From positions 744,001-808,000 of the forward strand of contig CP144172.1 in the NCBI GenBank assembly GCA_039636865.1: 64,000 nt of DNA, given 5' to 3'. This document shows, piece by piece, positions 42,723-51,180 of the stretch. The notes under the pieces were generated by a model. That model saw only the letters and a program-made list of their open reading frames with translations, did no database searches and was not told the DNA's origin. The DNA is from Dermatophilaceae bacterium Sec6.4 (GTDB lineage Bacteria; Actinomycetota; Actinomycetes; Actinomycetales; Dermatophilaceae). Made by a program: the position numbers and the translations under genes. Each line of letters begins with the position of its first letter. Position 1 is the stretch's first letter.

Positions 42723-43892
42723 TTGATTACCGAGATATCTGCTCAGCTGCTCTCCGATGTCGCGGCCGCCGGCGCCGCTGACGCGGGTGGTCTGTCCGCC
42801 GAGCTGCTCGGCGACTTTCTTCCCGTCCTGGTGGCGGCGGTTGCCACCGGGCGCCCGCTCACGCTGCGGCAGCTGCAGCCGTACGAGTCCTACGGCGATG
42901 CTGCCGCGCGCCAGGGCGTTGCGTTGCGGGCGTTACTGGACCTCTACTCCTCGTCCTCGTGGCGACTGTGGCGTCACCTTCCCCCCGTTGTGAACGCCCG
43001 CGAAGATCCGGACGCGGTCGTTGCGGCCGGCGAGGTGATGCTGCGGGCGGTCGACGATGTCGTGGCGGCACTGGCAGAGGGTTTTCAGAAGGCTCAGCGA
43101 GCGCTGGTCCGCACCCAGGAATCAGCTCGGCGCGAATTCGTGGACGATCTGCTCACCGGGGCGGGCGCTGTCGCCGATGTGCTGCAACGCGCCAATGGAT
43201 TCGGCCTACAGCTGTCCGGACCGCACGCCGTAGCTGTGGTGCGCGCCGACCGTCCTTTCGTTGACGGGACGCCGCTGGTCGCGCAGCTGGAGCGGGCGGT
43301 GTCGGGGGGGACGGGTAATGCCGATGCCCTGGTGGCGAGCAAGGAGGGCCGGTTGATCGCGGTGTTTCCGGCCCCTGACCGGTCTGCCGTCAACGCGGTC
43401 GCAGATCGGTTGGGTGTTTCGCTCGGTCCGCGTTCTGCTGCTGGTTGGCAGATCGGGGTCAGCAGGCCTGCCACGGGTGCCGACGGAGTGGCGGCCGGTT
43501 ACCGGGAGGCTCGCCAGACCTTGGTGCTGGCCGACCGGCTCGGGCTCACCGACCCGGTTATCGACGCTCGTGAGTTGTTGGTCTATCAGGTGATGCTGCG
43601 TGATCGGGTCGCGATCACCGATCTGGTCACCACGCTGCTCACGCCATTACTCGCTGCTCGCGGCGGCGCCGGCCCGCTGCTGGACACCCTCGGCGCCTAC
43701 TTCAGCTGCGGGGGCAACACCGCCCAGACGGCGCGCGTTCTGCACCTCTCCGTGCGTGCGGTGAGCTACCGCCTCGATCGGATCCGCGACCTGACGGGGC
43801 ACGACCCAGCGCAACCGACCGAGCGTTTCGCCCTTCAGGTCGCGGTGCTCGGAGCGAAGATGCTGGATTGGCCGTCAACTCCGCTCTCCTGA
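42723..43892 (+). CDS. PucR-family transcriptional regulator (CdaR-like)
   Basis: A 389-residue protein. The N-terminal part resembles RsbRD/CdaR-type sensor regions. A GGDEF-like middle domain includes SGPHAVAVVRADR and KEGRLIAVFPAPDR. The C-terminal PucR helix-turn-helix is TLGAYFSCGGNTAQTARVLH followed by LSVRAVSYRLDRIRDLTG. The TTG at 42723 is taken as start because AAGGAG lies five bases upstream; an ATG at 42690 would add 11 residues. It is divergent from the EPS operon, so it may control that locus. Confidence 0.7.
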   Translation: MITEISAQLLSDVAAAGAADAGGLSAELLGDFLPVLVAAVATGRPLTLRQLQPYESYGDAAARQGVALRALLDLYSSSSWRLWRHLPPVVNAREDPDAVVAAGEVMLRAVDDVVAALAEGFQKAQRALVRTQESARREFVDDLLTGAGAVADVLQRANGFGLQLSGPHAVAVVRADRPFVDGTPLVAQLERAVSGGTGNADALVASKEGRLIAVFPAPDRSAVNAVADRLGVSLGPRSAAGWQIGVSRPATGADGVAAGYREARQTLVLADRLGLTDPVIDARELLVYQVMLRDRVAITDLVTTLLTPLLAARGGAGPLLDTLGAYFSCGGNTAQTARVLHLSVRAVSYRLDRIRDLTGHDPAQPTERFALQVAVLGAKMLDWPSTPLS

Positions 43893-43922
43893 GGCAGCGT
43901 GTCCGGGGTGCTGGTCGTGGGC

Positions 43923-44618
43923 TCATCCAGCGGTGTCGGCCCGGTTTGGTTCTGGGATTGTGCCGTGGAGTTGGGCCAGGAAGTCGGTGTAGGCGGCGTG
44001 GCCGGTTTCGGCCCACATGGCAGCAACTGGAGGTGGGGTGTGAGCGTCCATCTCGGCCCGCTGCGCCGGCGTCATCTCATCGCTGATCAGACCGCGGATC
44101 AGCCACAGTTTGTCACCGGTGAAGGTCCGCATCCCGTGCTCGGGTAGCTGACCCCATTCCGCGACGTTGATGCACCGCGCGGCGATGGGCAGCACGGTGG
44201 CTTCCTCCTGATCCAGGTGCACTGTCAGTGCCTGGTTCAACGCCGCCAGGACGACCTGCAGCTCGTTTGTATTCGACGCGCTCGGGTCCGCGCGCCACGC
44301 CGCGAGACTGGTGTTGGCCTGGTCGATCGCGCCGTGCACGGCACCGTGTTGAGCGAAGATCGCGGCGATGATCGATGCATCTTCGGGGCAACGCTGCAGC
44401 AGCTTCGGAGTCAGCAACTCATCCTCACCGGTGTGGTGGGAGTCCAGCAGCCGCAGCACGTTGTCGTAGTACGTGCCCACGACCTCCGCACGATCCAGGT
44501 CCCCAGGTCTGACGCCACCGACGAGGTGTGGAGCGGCGTCCAAGGCCTGCCGGAACACCCGGTGGATACCGATCATGTCGCTGGTATCAGCAAGAGGTAG
44601 ATCGCTGGTCATTGTCAT
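43923..44618 (-). CDS. Hemerythrin HHE domain protein
   Basis: A 231-residue protein with hemerythrin-like His/Glu residues in the expected helices: IHRVFRQAL, HHTGEDELLTPKL, QHGAVHGAIDQA and HLDQEEATVLPIA. These bind a di-iron centre that senses or stores oxygen or NO. The C-terminal 60 residues (PPPVAAMWAETGHAAYTDFL) are shared by actinobacterial members. It lies 19 bp downstream of a TetR regulator and is probably under its control. Confidence 0.75.
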   Translation of the reverse strand: MTMTSDLPLADTSDMIGIHRVFRQALDAAPHLVGGVRPGDLDRAEVVGTYYDNVLRLLDSHHTGEDELLTPKLLQRCPEDASIIAAIFAQHGAVHGAIDQANTSLAAWRADPSASNTNELQVVLAALNQALTVHLDQEEATVLPIAARCINVAEWGQLPEHGMRTFTGDKLWLIRGLISDEMTPAQRAEMDAHTPPPVAAMWAETGHAAYTDFLAQLHGTIPEPNRADTAG

Positions 44619-44637
44619 GATTTCTCCATGGGTGGGG

Positions 44638-45342
44638 TTATTCGGGCGGGTCGTTCAGGGGTGTCAGAAGCAGGGTGAGCAGGCTGCGGCGCAGCCAGTT
44701 CTGGTACGTGTGGTGGCTCCAGCCGCGCACGGTGCGCAGCATCAGGTACGTGTCGGGGCTGGAGAGCGCCCACAGGGTGTCGGCGCTCTCATCAGGGCTG
44801 AGGCGCAGCCGCTCGGGGGGCAGCAAGCCGATCGCGGCCTCGAACGCGGCCGCTCGGCGCTCGAGCATTGCCCGCATCGTTTCGGCGGCTCCGGCGTCCA
44901 CGCTCGCGGCATCGCGCAGCACGGTCCACAACGGACCCACCCGGTCCAGGGCGTCGCAGATCAGGTCCACCATCATGCACACCTGCTGGCGCGGGTCGGG
45001 TTCGGCGGCGATCAGCGGGTACGCCGGGGGCTGCAGCGCGGCAAAGGTCAGCGGCCGGTCCGCGTCCTGACCAGGATCGCCCCCGGTGGTGGCCCGCTCC
45101 ATGATCATCTCGATCAACGCGGCCTTACTGCTGCCCGCGCGGTACACCGACGCGATCGCCAAACCGGCATCCGCGGCGATATCGAGCATCTTTGTGTCGG
45201 TGTACCCATCGGTCAGGAACCGCGCCCGGGCTGCTACCAACACCCGCTGCCGGGTATCAGCACGTTCGAGTTGGGCGCGTTGGCGACGGCTGCGCGCATC
45301 GTAACCGCGCTTTTCTGCCGGCCGATCGGCATCAGTTAACAC
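44638..45342 (-). CDS. TetR-family transcriptional regulator
   Basis: A 234-residue regulator. The N-terminal HTH DTRQRVLVAARARFLTDGYT / TKMLDIAADAGLAIASVYR is typical. The C-terminal helical ligand domain is unassigned. The start is GTG at 45342, with GGAG six to nine bases upstream. It is the first gene of a two-gene unit with the hemerythrin protein. Confidence 0.8.
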   Translation of the reverse strand: MLTDADRPAEKRGYDARSRRQRAQLERADTRQRVLVAARARFLTDGYTDTKMLDIAADAGLAIASVYRAGSSKAALIEMIMERATTGGDPGQDADRPLTFAALQPPAYPLIAAEPDPRQQVCMMVDLICDALDRVGPLWTVLRDAASVDAGAAETMRAMLERRAAAFEAAIGLLPPERLRLSPDESADTLWALSSPDTYLMLRTVRGWSHHTYQNWLRRSLLTLLLTPLNDPPE

Positions 45343-45502
45343 TAGATCTCCAATGTGATGAGAATCTGACTATCGTAACATTCATCGACGTGGTTCGGGC
45401 CCTCTTGGACAGCTACCCATCCTGACCTCGCCGCCGCATGAGGCATGCCGCGCGACGCCCGTAGCGAGCATCAGAAGGCTGCTGCTGACCAGGGGGAAGA
45501 TC

Positions 45503-45808
45503 GTGAACGCAGCATCAGAAACACCCCAGACAGTGCCGCGGCTTTCGCGACGTAGTCTCGCCCGAGGCACGGTCTGGCGTCTGCCCGTCATCGCGGTGGG
45601 GTCGATGGTCCCTGCCGCGCGCCGTTGGGTGTGCTCACCGGGCTACTCGACTTCTGGATGCCGAGCTGATGTCCGACGCGAAAGCCGCTGTTTCGCTGCA
45701 TCCTCACCGGTGGGTGCAGTAGTACTGCGCGGCATCACTGGACCTCGATTTGAGCGAGTGCTTAAATCGAGGGGTTCAGGTTCACGCAGTTGTTTCACCT
45801 CGGTGTGA
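45503..45808 (+). pseudogene. Remnant of an exported protein (RR-type signal only)
   Basis: A GTG-started frame behind a good ribosome site (GGGGGAAG). The first 40 residues, including RLSRRSLARGTVWRLPVIAV followed by GSMVPAA, match the twin-Arg-like signal peptides of actinobacterial exported proteins (RRxLxRGxxWxxPVxxV). The rest of the frame is Arg/Ser/Cys-rich and unrelated. It looks like the 5' end of a surface protein that has lost its body, or a short secreted peptide. Confidence 0.35.
45743..45772. repeat. Inverted repeat CCTCGATTT..AAATCGAGG
   Basis: Perfect 9-bp arms separated by 12 bp, in the region between the TetR and membrane-protein genes. It could be a hairpin at the end of the remnant transcript or an operator for the downstream gene. 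No T-run follows, so a standard terminator is unlikely. Confidence 0.4.
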
Positions 45809-45857
45809 TCTGCGTCGGAAGCGTCGCACTGCAGAGTGCAGAAGAGTGGTGGCACAG

Positions 45858-46376
45858 ATGGCCGGTTACCAACCGTGGCCCTCGAACGCGCGCGCCGAAT
45901 TTTTGCCCGATCAGGTCACGTCGTGGTGGGGCGACGCGTGGTTCTTCGCCGCGTGGATCGTCGTTGCCGGGTACGCCGCTGCCGTCGGTTACCTGATATT
46001 TCCCACCGCGGGATTGGCCGTCGTCGGTGTCCTGCCCGTCGGTGCGGCGATCGTGGGTGGGGTCCTCGCATCACGACGTCGTCTGCATACGGTGTGGGGC
46101 GTGGCGTTGATCCCGGTCGCAGCCGTCACCGGCGTCGCGATCGGCGCGCATCATTTTGTGCAGGGTCAGGAGTGCAGCACGTCAGGCACTGCTGTGGCGC
46201 CCGCGGTCGGTCAGCCGATGCGCGAGACAACGAGCACGACCTGCACGGTCAATCATGCACCGCACATCTTCGCGAGCCTCGAGCCTTTTCTGCTCGGCTG
46301 CGTCGTGATGCTGCTGGTCGCAGCTGCACTCGCGGTCGCTTTCGGTCGTAGAGCGCGACGATCTGACCTGGCGTGA
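45858..46376 (+). CDS. Hypothetical membrane protein, 4 TM
   Basis: A 172-residue protein with about four hydrophobic helices: WFFAAWIVVAGYAAAVGYLI, GLAVVGVLPVGAAIVGGVLA, VWGVALIPVAAVTGVAIGAH and LLGCVVMLLVAAALAVAFG. Between helices 3 and 4 there is an extracellular loop with two Cys (QECSTSG .. TTCTVNH) that could form a disulfide. No family recognised. A GTG three codons upstream is an alternative start. Confidence 0.5.
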   Translation: MAGYQPWPSNARAEFLPDQVTSWWGDAWFFAAWIVVAGYAAAVGYLIFPTAGLAVVGVLPVGAAIVGGVLASRRRLHTVWGVALIPVAAVTGVAIGAHHFVQGQECSTSGTAVAPAVGQPMRETTSTTCTVNHAPHIFASLEPFLLGCVVMLLVAAALAVAFGRRARRSDLA

Positions 46377-46416
46377 GCACACCGGATCGGAGGCTGACGC
46401 CTCGGCCGCGGGATTA

Positions 46417-46893
46417 CTATCGCTCGCTTTGGGGGCGGTAGTAATCCGCCATCAGCTCGTTCGCCCAGCGGGGCTGATGCACGTCTGCGCGCGGCCCGAA
46501 CTGTGTCATCCACGGCTTGATGTCCAGCACAGGTGAGCCGTCGACAGCGTCGAGCCCCTCGACGATCAGCGCGCGGTCCTGCACCTGCAGAAGGCGGCAG
46601 CGGCTGACCGCCAACCTGTTCGGTCGGCGCTTGCCGCGTTGCCCGAAGATCCCGACAAGCGGCCAGTCTTCGCGGCCCCGTGGGTGGCGCGCGGTCGTCT
46701 CTACAGAGGTGGGGTCGACCCGATCCAACACATAGACCACCTCGAGGTGGGAGAAGTCGCTCAACCCCGCGAGACTGTCAGCGCTGTATGCGGGGTCCAG
46801 CTCGATCCGGCACGTCGTACCGCCCCAGAAGTCGTCCTGCACGACTGTTCGTCCCTCGCGCACCATCGCTACCGGCACCATCGTGAAATCCAT
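46417..46893 (-). CDS. TrmO/TsaA-like tRNA methyltransferase family protein
   Basis: A 158-residue protein of the TsaA/YaeB (TrmO) family, which N6-methylates t6A37 in tRNA using S-adenosylmethionine. Conserved segments are SDFSHLEVVYVLDRV, ARHPRGREDWPLVGIFGQRG, KRRPNRLAVSRCRLL, EGLDAVDGSPVLDIKPW and the C-terminal QPRWANELM. It lacks the C-terminal extension of the E. coli protein. The start is uncertain, because no ribosome site is seen before the ATG at 46893. Confidence 0.75.
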   Translation of the reverse strand: MDFTMVPVAMVREGRTVVQDDFWGGTTCRIELDPAYSADSLAGLSDFSHLEVVYVLDRVDPTSVETTARHPRGREDWPLVGIFGQRGKRRPNRLAVSRCRLLQVQDRALIVEGLDAVDGSPVLDIKPWMTQFGPRADVHQPRWANELMADYYRPQSER

Positions 46894-47048
46894 GCCGTCA
46901 TGTTGGCACGACCAGGTGGGTTCGGGGCGGGCTCCGAACCTGTCGGTCTGGGCCGCGTGTTCCACCCCATGGGTCGGGTCCACGAGGGTGGCACTATCTG
47001 CGACATGAACGTTCAGCTCGTCAAGGCGCGCGGCGCAGGGCGGAGCCG

Positions 47049-48059
47049 GTGGCGAGTGTGAGCAGGGGCCGGGGTCTGGTATTGGTATGCGCCGCTGGAG
47101 TTATCTGGGGGACCATCGGGCCGGTGGTCGACCTTGTCCACGAACGGTCGATGCTGTCGGTCCTGACGATGAGCCTGTGGCGCGCCATCGTGGCCGTCGT
47201 CGCGCTCGCCGTCCTCGTGATCGCTGGCCGACAGTTCGACGCCTGCACGGCCCTGATTCGCGCCCACCCGGCGCGCATCCTGTTGATGGGTGCACTGACC
47301 GCTCTCTTCCAGTTGCTCTTCTTCGTCGCAGTACTGGCTGTAGGGGTCAGCGTGGCGACCGTGGTCGCATTGGGCTCCGCGCCGGTGTTCCTCCTCGTGC
47401 TGCACGGCGCGCAGCGACGACGGATGCCAGGATCGGCGCAGCTGGTCACCGTGCTGATGGGTGTCGCCGGGTTGCTGTTGGTCAGCCTGATCGGTGGTCA
47501 CGCCAATGGATCGTCCCCGGCGTTGGGGGTTCTCGCGGCGCTTGCTTCCGGCGCGGCCTACGCTCTCAGCGCGGATGTGGGCAGCTCAGTTTCCCAGCGG
47601 CACAACGCAGTTCCCATGGCCGCAACCACGATGGTCGTGGTCGCGATGGTCGTAGTGCCTGCCGGCTTGGCGGTCGGACTTCTTCGGGGGGACCCGCTGG
47701 TGCCCACGGACGCCGCTACGTGGGCAGGTCTGGCGTATCTCGGCGCCGTCACCATGGCAATCGCCTACGTACTGCTGTTCGCCGGTCTGCGCACCCTGCC
47801 CAGCGCGTCGGCCACGGTGGCCACCCTGCTGGAGCCCGTCACCGCGGTGGTCATCGCGGTCCTCTTGTTGGGCGAGAGGCTCACCCTCGCAGGCCTGCTC
47901 GGCTCGGTCCTGATCGTCGCTGCGATTGCTTCGCTCGGGTTGGGACCGCAGGTCTCGCAGGTCGGTCACGCCATTCGCTCCGACCGGCCATCCGGCCACG
48001 AATCGGACTCACCCGAACCGGACGGGCACGGATCGTATCCGCACCCGCCCTACTTCTGA
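47049..48059 (+). CDS. EamA-family (DMT) transporter
   Basis: A 336-residue protein with ten transmembrane helices in two EamA repeats, for example GLVLVCAAGVIWGTIGPVVD at the start and LPSASATVATLLEPVTAVVI in the second repeat, ending with a charged His/Pro-rich tail. It starts GTG at 47049; a second GTG at 47058 is possible. The substrate is unknown, probably a metabolite exporter. Confidence 0.75.
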   Translation: MASVSRGRGLVLVCAAGVIWGTIGPVVDLVHERSMLSVLTMSLWRAIVAVVALAVLVIAGRQFDACTALIRAHPARILLMGALTALFQLLFFVAVLAVGVSVATVVALGSAPVFLLVLHGAQRRRMPGSAQLVTVLMGVAGLLLVSLIGGHANGSSPALGVLAALASGAAYALSADVGSSVSQRHNAVPMAATTMVVVAMVVVPAGLAVGLLRGDPLVPTDAATWAGLAYLGAVTMAIAYVLLFAGLRTLPSASATVATLLEPVTAVVIAVLLLGERLTLAGLLGSVLIVAAIASLGLGPQVSQVGHAIRSDRPSGHESDSPEPDGHGSYPHPPYF

Positions 48060-48068
48060 CTCACTGCA

Positions 48069-48749
48069 TCAGCGGATGGAGGTGTCCGCCTGCTCGAGCA
48101 AGGCTTGCAGCTCGACACTGTCGGCGCGCTTGGGCTTCTCGAAGTCGCCGTCCTCCACGTAGGCGCTGGCGTAGGCGGGCTGGTCACGCTGGAAGCGCCA
48201 ACTGTCACTGAGGCTGCCGGTGTCGAAGACGTCGTAGCCGATCGCATCGATGAACTCGGTGACCGTCTTCTTGGCCGCTTCGTCGTCACCGGCAATCATC
48301 AGCGTGTTGCGGTCAGACGCGCCGCTCGGGCGTTGCATCGAGCCGAGGTGTTTGAAGAAGATGTTGTTGAATGCCTTGACCACGTGCGCCTGCGCCAGGT
48401 GCTGCTGAACGAGACCACTCGTGGTGATCTGCTTCTCGTCCAGCGCGGCGATTGCGCCATCGCGCTCGGGGTAGTAATTGCAGGTGTCAATGACGACCTT
48501 GCCGACCAGGGGCTCCACCGGCGCCGCGTCGATCTTGCCCAGGGGGATGGTGACGACGACGATGTCGCCTGCTGCTGCGGCCTGGCTCGAGGTTGCCGCG
48601 CGTGCCTTCGGCCCAAGACTATCGACGAGGTCAGTGAGCGTCTCCGGTCCCCTCGAGTTGGACACGACGACGTCGTAACCCGCGTCGACTGCAAGTTTGG
48701 CGAGGGTGCCGCCGATGTTTCCGCTTCCGATGAATCCGATGGTGGTCAT
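48069..48749 (-). CDS. NAD(P)/F420-dependent reductase-like protein (NpdG-like)
   Basis: A 226-residue protein with N-terminal Rossmann fold TTIGFIGSGNIGGTLAKLAV, the NADP-type turn VSNSRGPETL, and the later CNYYPERDG and VVKAFNNIFFKHL. It resembles F420:NADP oxidoreductase (F420_oxidored family). It lies 9 bp from the end of the convergent EamA gene. Confidence 0.75.
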   Translation of the reverse strand: MTTIGFIGSGNIGGTLAKLAVDAGYDVVVSNSRGPETLTDLVDSLGPKARAATSSQAAAAGDIVVVTIPLGKIDAAPVEPLVGKVVIDTCNYYPERDGAIAALDEKQITTSGLVQQHLAQAHVVKAFNNIFFKHLGSMQRPSGASDRNTLMIAGDDEAAKKTVTEFIDAIGYDVFDTGSLSDSWRFQRDQPAYASAYVEDGDFEKPKRADSVELQALLEQADTSIR

Positions 48750-48924
48750 GGAATGGGCAAGACTGGATAGGAACGAAATATTCCTCAGGGAAATCCAGTC
48801 CTGATATCGCCGACGCGCAGTTCCTAGGGGAGCGTGAATCGTCAGCGATCATTGCGTCTGCAGTGGGACCACCTGAACTCCCAATCGCTGTTCTTTATCC
48901 GTGTTGTCCGACCGAGGAGCCTCC

Positions 48925-49107
48925 ATGGCCCACGCTGCACCCGCTACCGCGGTCTCGCCACGCAATACTCATGTCTTTCGGCGGGTCGGCCTCGCCCTTG
49001 ACGCTGCCGGCCTCCTCCTCGTGCTCGCCTCGCTGAGCACCGCCGCGATGCAGGCATGGGCCCTGACAAGGCTGTCCGGGGGTGAGGATCCGGGGCCGCA
49101 GGCCTGA
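48925..49107 (+). CDS. Hypothetical single-TM small membrane protein
   Basis: A 60-residue protein with one hydrophobic helix (VGLALDAAGLLLVLASLSTAA). The ATG follows GAGGAG by five bases. Its TGA overlaps the ATG of the next gene by one base (TGATG), so the two are coupled. No family recognised. Confidence 0.6.
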   Translation: MAHAAPATAVSPRNTHVFRRVGLALDAAGLLLVLASLSTAAMQAWALTRLSGGEDPGPQA

Positions 49108-49769
49108 TGAACTGGATGGTGAACGCTGATTCGACGCCTTTCGTATGTCTGCTCTTCGCCATCTGTGCCTTGATTCCAGGCGAGATCTTACGTCGGGGCG
49201 CATTCGGACCCTCCGACTCCACGGGCTCGCGATCCGGGGCTGAGCAGCGATCGTTCGCGGCGCGTTTCAGACCGATCGGGCTCCGACCACATGCTGTGTG
49301 GGGCGTGGTTCTCGGGGCGGTGGCGATAGCCCTTACCGTCGGTCTGGCGCGGTCGGCCACCGAGCAGGCCTGGCCGGCCACCGTCCGCTCCTATCGCGGG
49401 TCCTCGCTCTCGTCCCTGTTCGGCATTTGGGCCGCTCTCTTTGCGGCTCTGGCCTGCGCAACGGCCGGATCGTTCGTCAAAAAGGCCGTCTATCTTCGGG
49501 TCACCCGCCGACATGGTGAGAATGTTGCCGACGGGCTTCGTGGGCAGGCGTTCTGGGGTTGGTTCACGATGGTGTGGCGCTTCGACCTCTGGTTGTGCGG
49601 CACGGCAGGCATCGCGCTCGCGTACTCCGGCATCCAGCTCGCGGACGACCCGCACACTGCAATCGGGCTCGGTGCCTCGGGTGTCGTCCTGCTGGCGGCG
49701 GGGATGGGCGCAGCTGCGAACTACTGGCGGGCAGGAGTACCGATCGGCGTGGGTGTGTCCGCCCGCTGA
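49107..49769 (+). CDS. Hypothetical membrane protein, coupled to the small TM protein
   Basis: A 220-residue protein with five or six helices: FVCLLFAICALIPGEIL, AVWGVVLGAVAIALTVGLA, LFGIWAALFAALACATAGSF, RFDLWLCGTAGIALAYSGIQ and ASGVVLLAAGMGAAANYW. No domain recognised. Translational coupling to the 60-residue TM protein suggests a two-subunit membrane complex; that is inference. Confidence 0.6.
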   Translation: MNWMVNADSTPFVCLLFAICALIPGEILRRGAFGPSDSTGSRSGAEQRSFAARFRPIGLRPHAVWGVVLGAVAIALTVGLARSATEQAWPATVRSYRGSSLSSLFGIWAALFAALACATAGSFVKKAVYLRVTRRHGENVADGLRGQAFWGWFTMVWRFDLWLCGTAGIALAYSGIQLADDPHTAIGLGASGVVLLAAGMGAAANYWRAGVPIGVGVSAR

Positions 49770-49789
49770 ACGGCAGCGGGCTACCCGCG

Positions 49790-50317
49790 TCAGGCTTCGG
49801 CCGCGATCCGGTGGGTCTCGTCGACATGCTGCTCGGTGTCCGCCACTTCCGCCGTGGGGTCGAAGAACAGTCCGTACAGCAGGATGAGCGCGAGTACCCC
49901 GGTTACGGCAGCAGCATCACCGGCCGGTTGTTTGAAGAAATAGACGACGTACCCCGCCTTCGGGATCGTCGTGGCCACGACGCCCTTCACCTGGTTGTGC
50001 CGGATGTTCCAGGTGTCCTTGACCTGGTTCGCGTCGCCCTTGGTCTGGATGGTGCCGTCGTTCAGGCTCACGATCCGGTGGGTGACGACATCGTTGGCCT
50101 GTCCAGAGTGCAGGAACGTGATTACCTCGCCGATGTGCAGCGTGCTGCTTGCCGGCCGATCGATGATCAGGTCACCGGTGTTGAGAGCCCCGGTCATCGA
50201 GCCGGTGTGAATGATGTACGCGCGGTAACCGGCCCGATGCAGTTGGACGCCGCCGATGATCGCGGCGCCGAGGAGCATTGCGAACAGTCCGATCATCAGG
50301 CGACGGGCAATGCTCAC
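49790..50317 (-). CDS. SipW-type signal peptidase I (S26B)
   Basis: A 175-residue signal peptidase. TM1 is LMIGLFAMLLGAAIIGGVQL; the catalytic Ser lies in IIHTGSMTGALNTGDLIID; and the second catalytic residue is His in NDVVTHRIVSL, giving the Ser/His type found in SipW and archaeal/ER signal peptidases rather than Ser/Lys. TM2 lies near the C-terminus. It starts GTG at 50317 behind an AGGA site. It is downstream of the TasA/CalY-like gene, its probable substrate. Confidence 0.85.
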   Translation of the reverse strand: MSIARRLMIGLFAMLLGAAIIGGVQLHRAGYRAYIIHTGSMTGALNTGDLIIDRPASSTLHIGEVITFLHSGQANDVVTHRIVSLNDGTIQTKGDANQVKDTWNIRHNQVKGVVATTIPKAGYVVYFFKQPAGDAAAVTGVLALILLYGLFFDPTAEVADTEQHVDETHRIAAEA

Positions 50318-50344
50318 GTGCGTCCTCGTTCCGAGAGTGGAGTA

Positions 50345-50381
50345 GTGGGTGATAGCTCGGGCTGACCGAGCTATCACCCAC
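50345..50381. terminator. Strong hairpin between the TasA-like and SipW-like genes
   Basis: A perfect 16-bp inverted repeat with 5-base loop: arms GTGGGTGATAGCTCGG and CCGAGCTATCACCCAC. It lies between the end of the TasA-like gene (50425) and the sipW-type start (50317). Read leftward it is not followed by a T-run, so it may be a partial terminator or a stabilising 3' hairpin that sets the ratio of the two products. Confidence 0.6.
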
Positions 50382-50424
50382 CGCAGTTTATTCAGTTATT
50401 CAATGCCTAACGAGTGCTGATGAT

Positions 50425-51180
50425 TCAGCGGCCGTTCGTGGTGTTCGCGTCGTACGGGCTCACGCCGGCCTGCTCCGCGACGATCCGGAATGGGATCTGG
50501 GCGGTGGTGCTGCCCTGCGAGGCCTGGCTGTCCAGGATCTTCGTGTAGCCGAAGGTGACGGCAGCGCTCTGGGCCGGATCAGAGGCGTTCAGACCCTTGC
50601 TCAGCAGGATGTACTGCGGGGCCGGGCACGAGTTCACGTAGCTGGGTGCGCCGGTTCCGGGCCCAGCTGCTCGGGTGGACTGATCGGTGCTTCCTCCGAG
50701 ACCGGTGGTCGGGTCGATGTTGCAGTCCGCCGTCCGGTCGCCCGAGACGGTCCCGCGCCCGCCGCCGTTGGTCTTCTGCGAAGCGTCGGTCGAGAGGTTG
50801 TACGACTGGAACGTACCTACCGGGCCGGTGACCTGGAGGTGACCGTAGCGGCCGAGGGTGGCTGGATCCGAGGAGTAGCCGTTGAGGGCGTAGTCGCCAC
50901 CGTTCGGGTCGTCGAACGCGATGTAGACGTCTTCGGGGCCATCGCCGTTGACCTTGTAGGTCACCTGCTGGGTCTTGAAGTCACCGGGTAGCGAGTTGGT
51001 GAAATCGAGAGTACTCGGGCTTGAGGTGACCGTGACGTGACCGGTGCTGGCAGCCATGTTCCCACTGGTCGCGGCGCTGAAGTAGGCGCCGGTGCCATGG
51101 GCGGTGAAGCCGACGAGCGATGCAGTAGCTGCGACGGCGACGGTGAAGCCCCCGACGCGAAGGGCCTTGCTCTTGTTCAT
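50425..51180 (-). CDS. TasA/CalY-like SipW-dependent secreted protein
   Basis: A 251-residue exported protein. The N-terminus has a hydrophobic signal helix (VGGFTVAVAATASLVGFTAH), then GTGAYFSAATSGN, the Ala-Tyr-Phe-Ser pattern of SipW-processed TasA/camelysin-type proteins. The mature part has a beta-rich region and two Cys (TADCNIDP and NSCPAPQ). It probably forms extracellular fibres or a cell-surface layer. The ATG has an AAGGAGA ribosome site, which lies at the foot of a leader hairpin. Confidence 0.75.
   Translation of the reverse strand: MNKSKALRVGGFTVAVAATASLVGFTAHGTGAYFSAATSGNMAASTGHVTVTSSPSTLDFTNSLPGDFKTQQVTYKVNGDGPEDVYIAFDDPNGGDYALNGYSSDPATLGRYGHLQVTGPVGTFQSYNLSTDASQKTNGGGRGTVSGDRTADCNIDPTTGLGGSTDQSTRAAGPGTGAPSYVNSCPAPQYILLSKGLNASDPAQSAAVTFGYTKILDSQASQGSTTAQIPFRIVAEQAGVSPYDANTTNGR

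Larger units (their letters stand above)
45343..45857. other. Intergenic region TetR / membrane protein
   Basis: About 515 bp. It contains the divergent TetR promoter region (45343-45420), the signal-peptide remnant and the inverted repeat noted separately. No other gene was recognised. Confidence 0.4.

Noticed and set aside
42653..42781. Short frame starting at ATG 42653 after GGAGGTG
   Set aside because: Spacing to the ribosome site is too short and the frame overlaps the PucR gene; kept only as a possible leader.
47005..47061. 18-codon leader peptide overlapping the EamA start
   Set aside because: An ATG frame exists, but there is no ribosome site and no regulatory codon run or attenuator hairpin.
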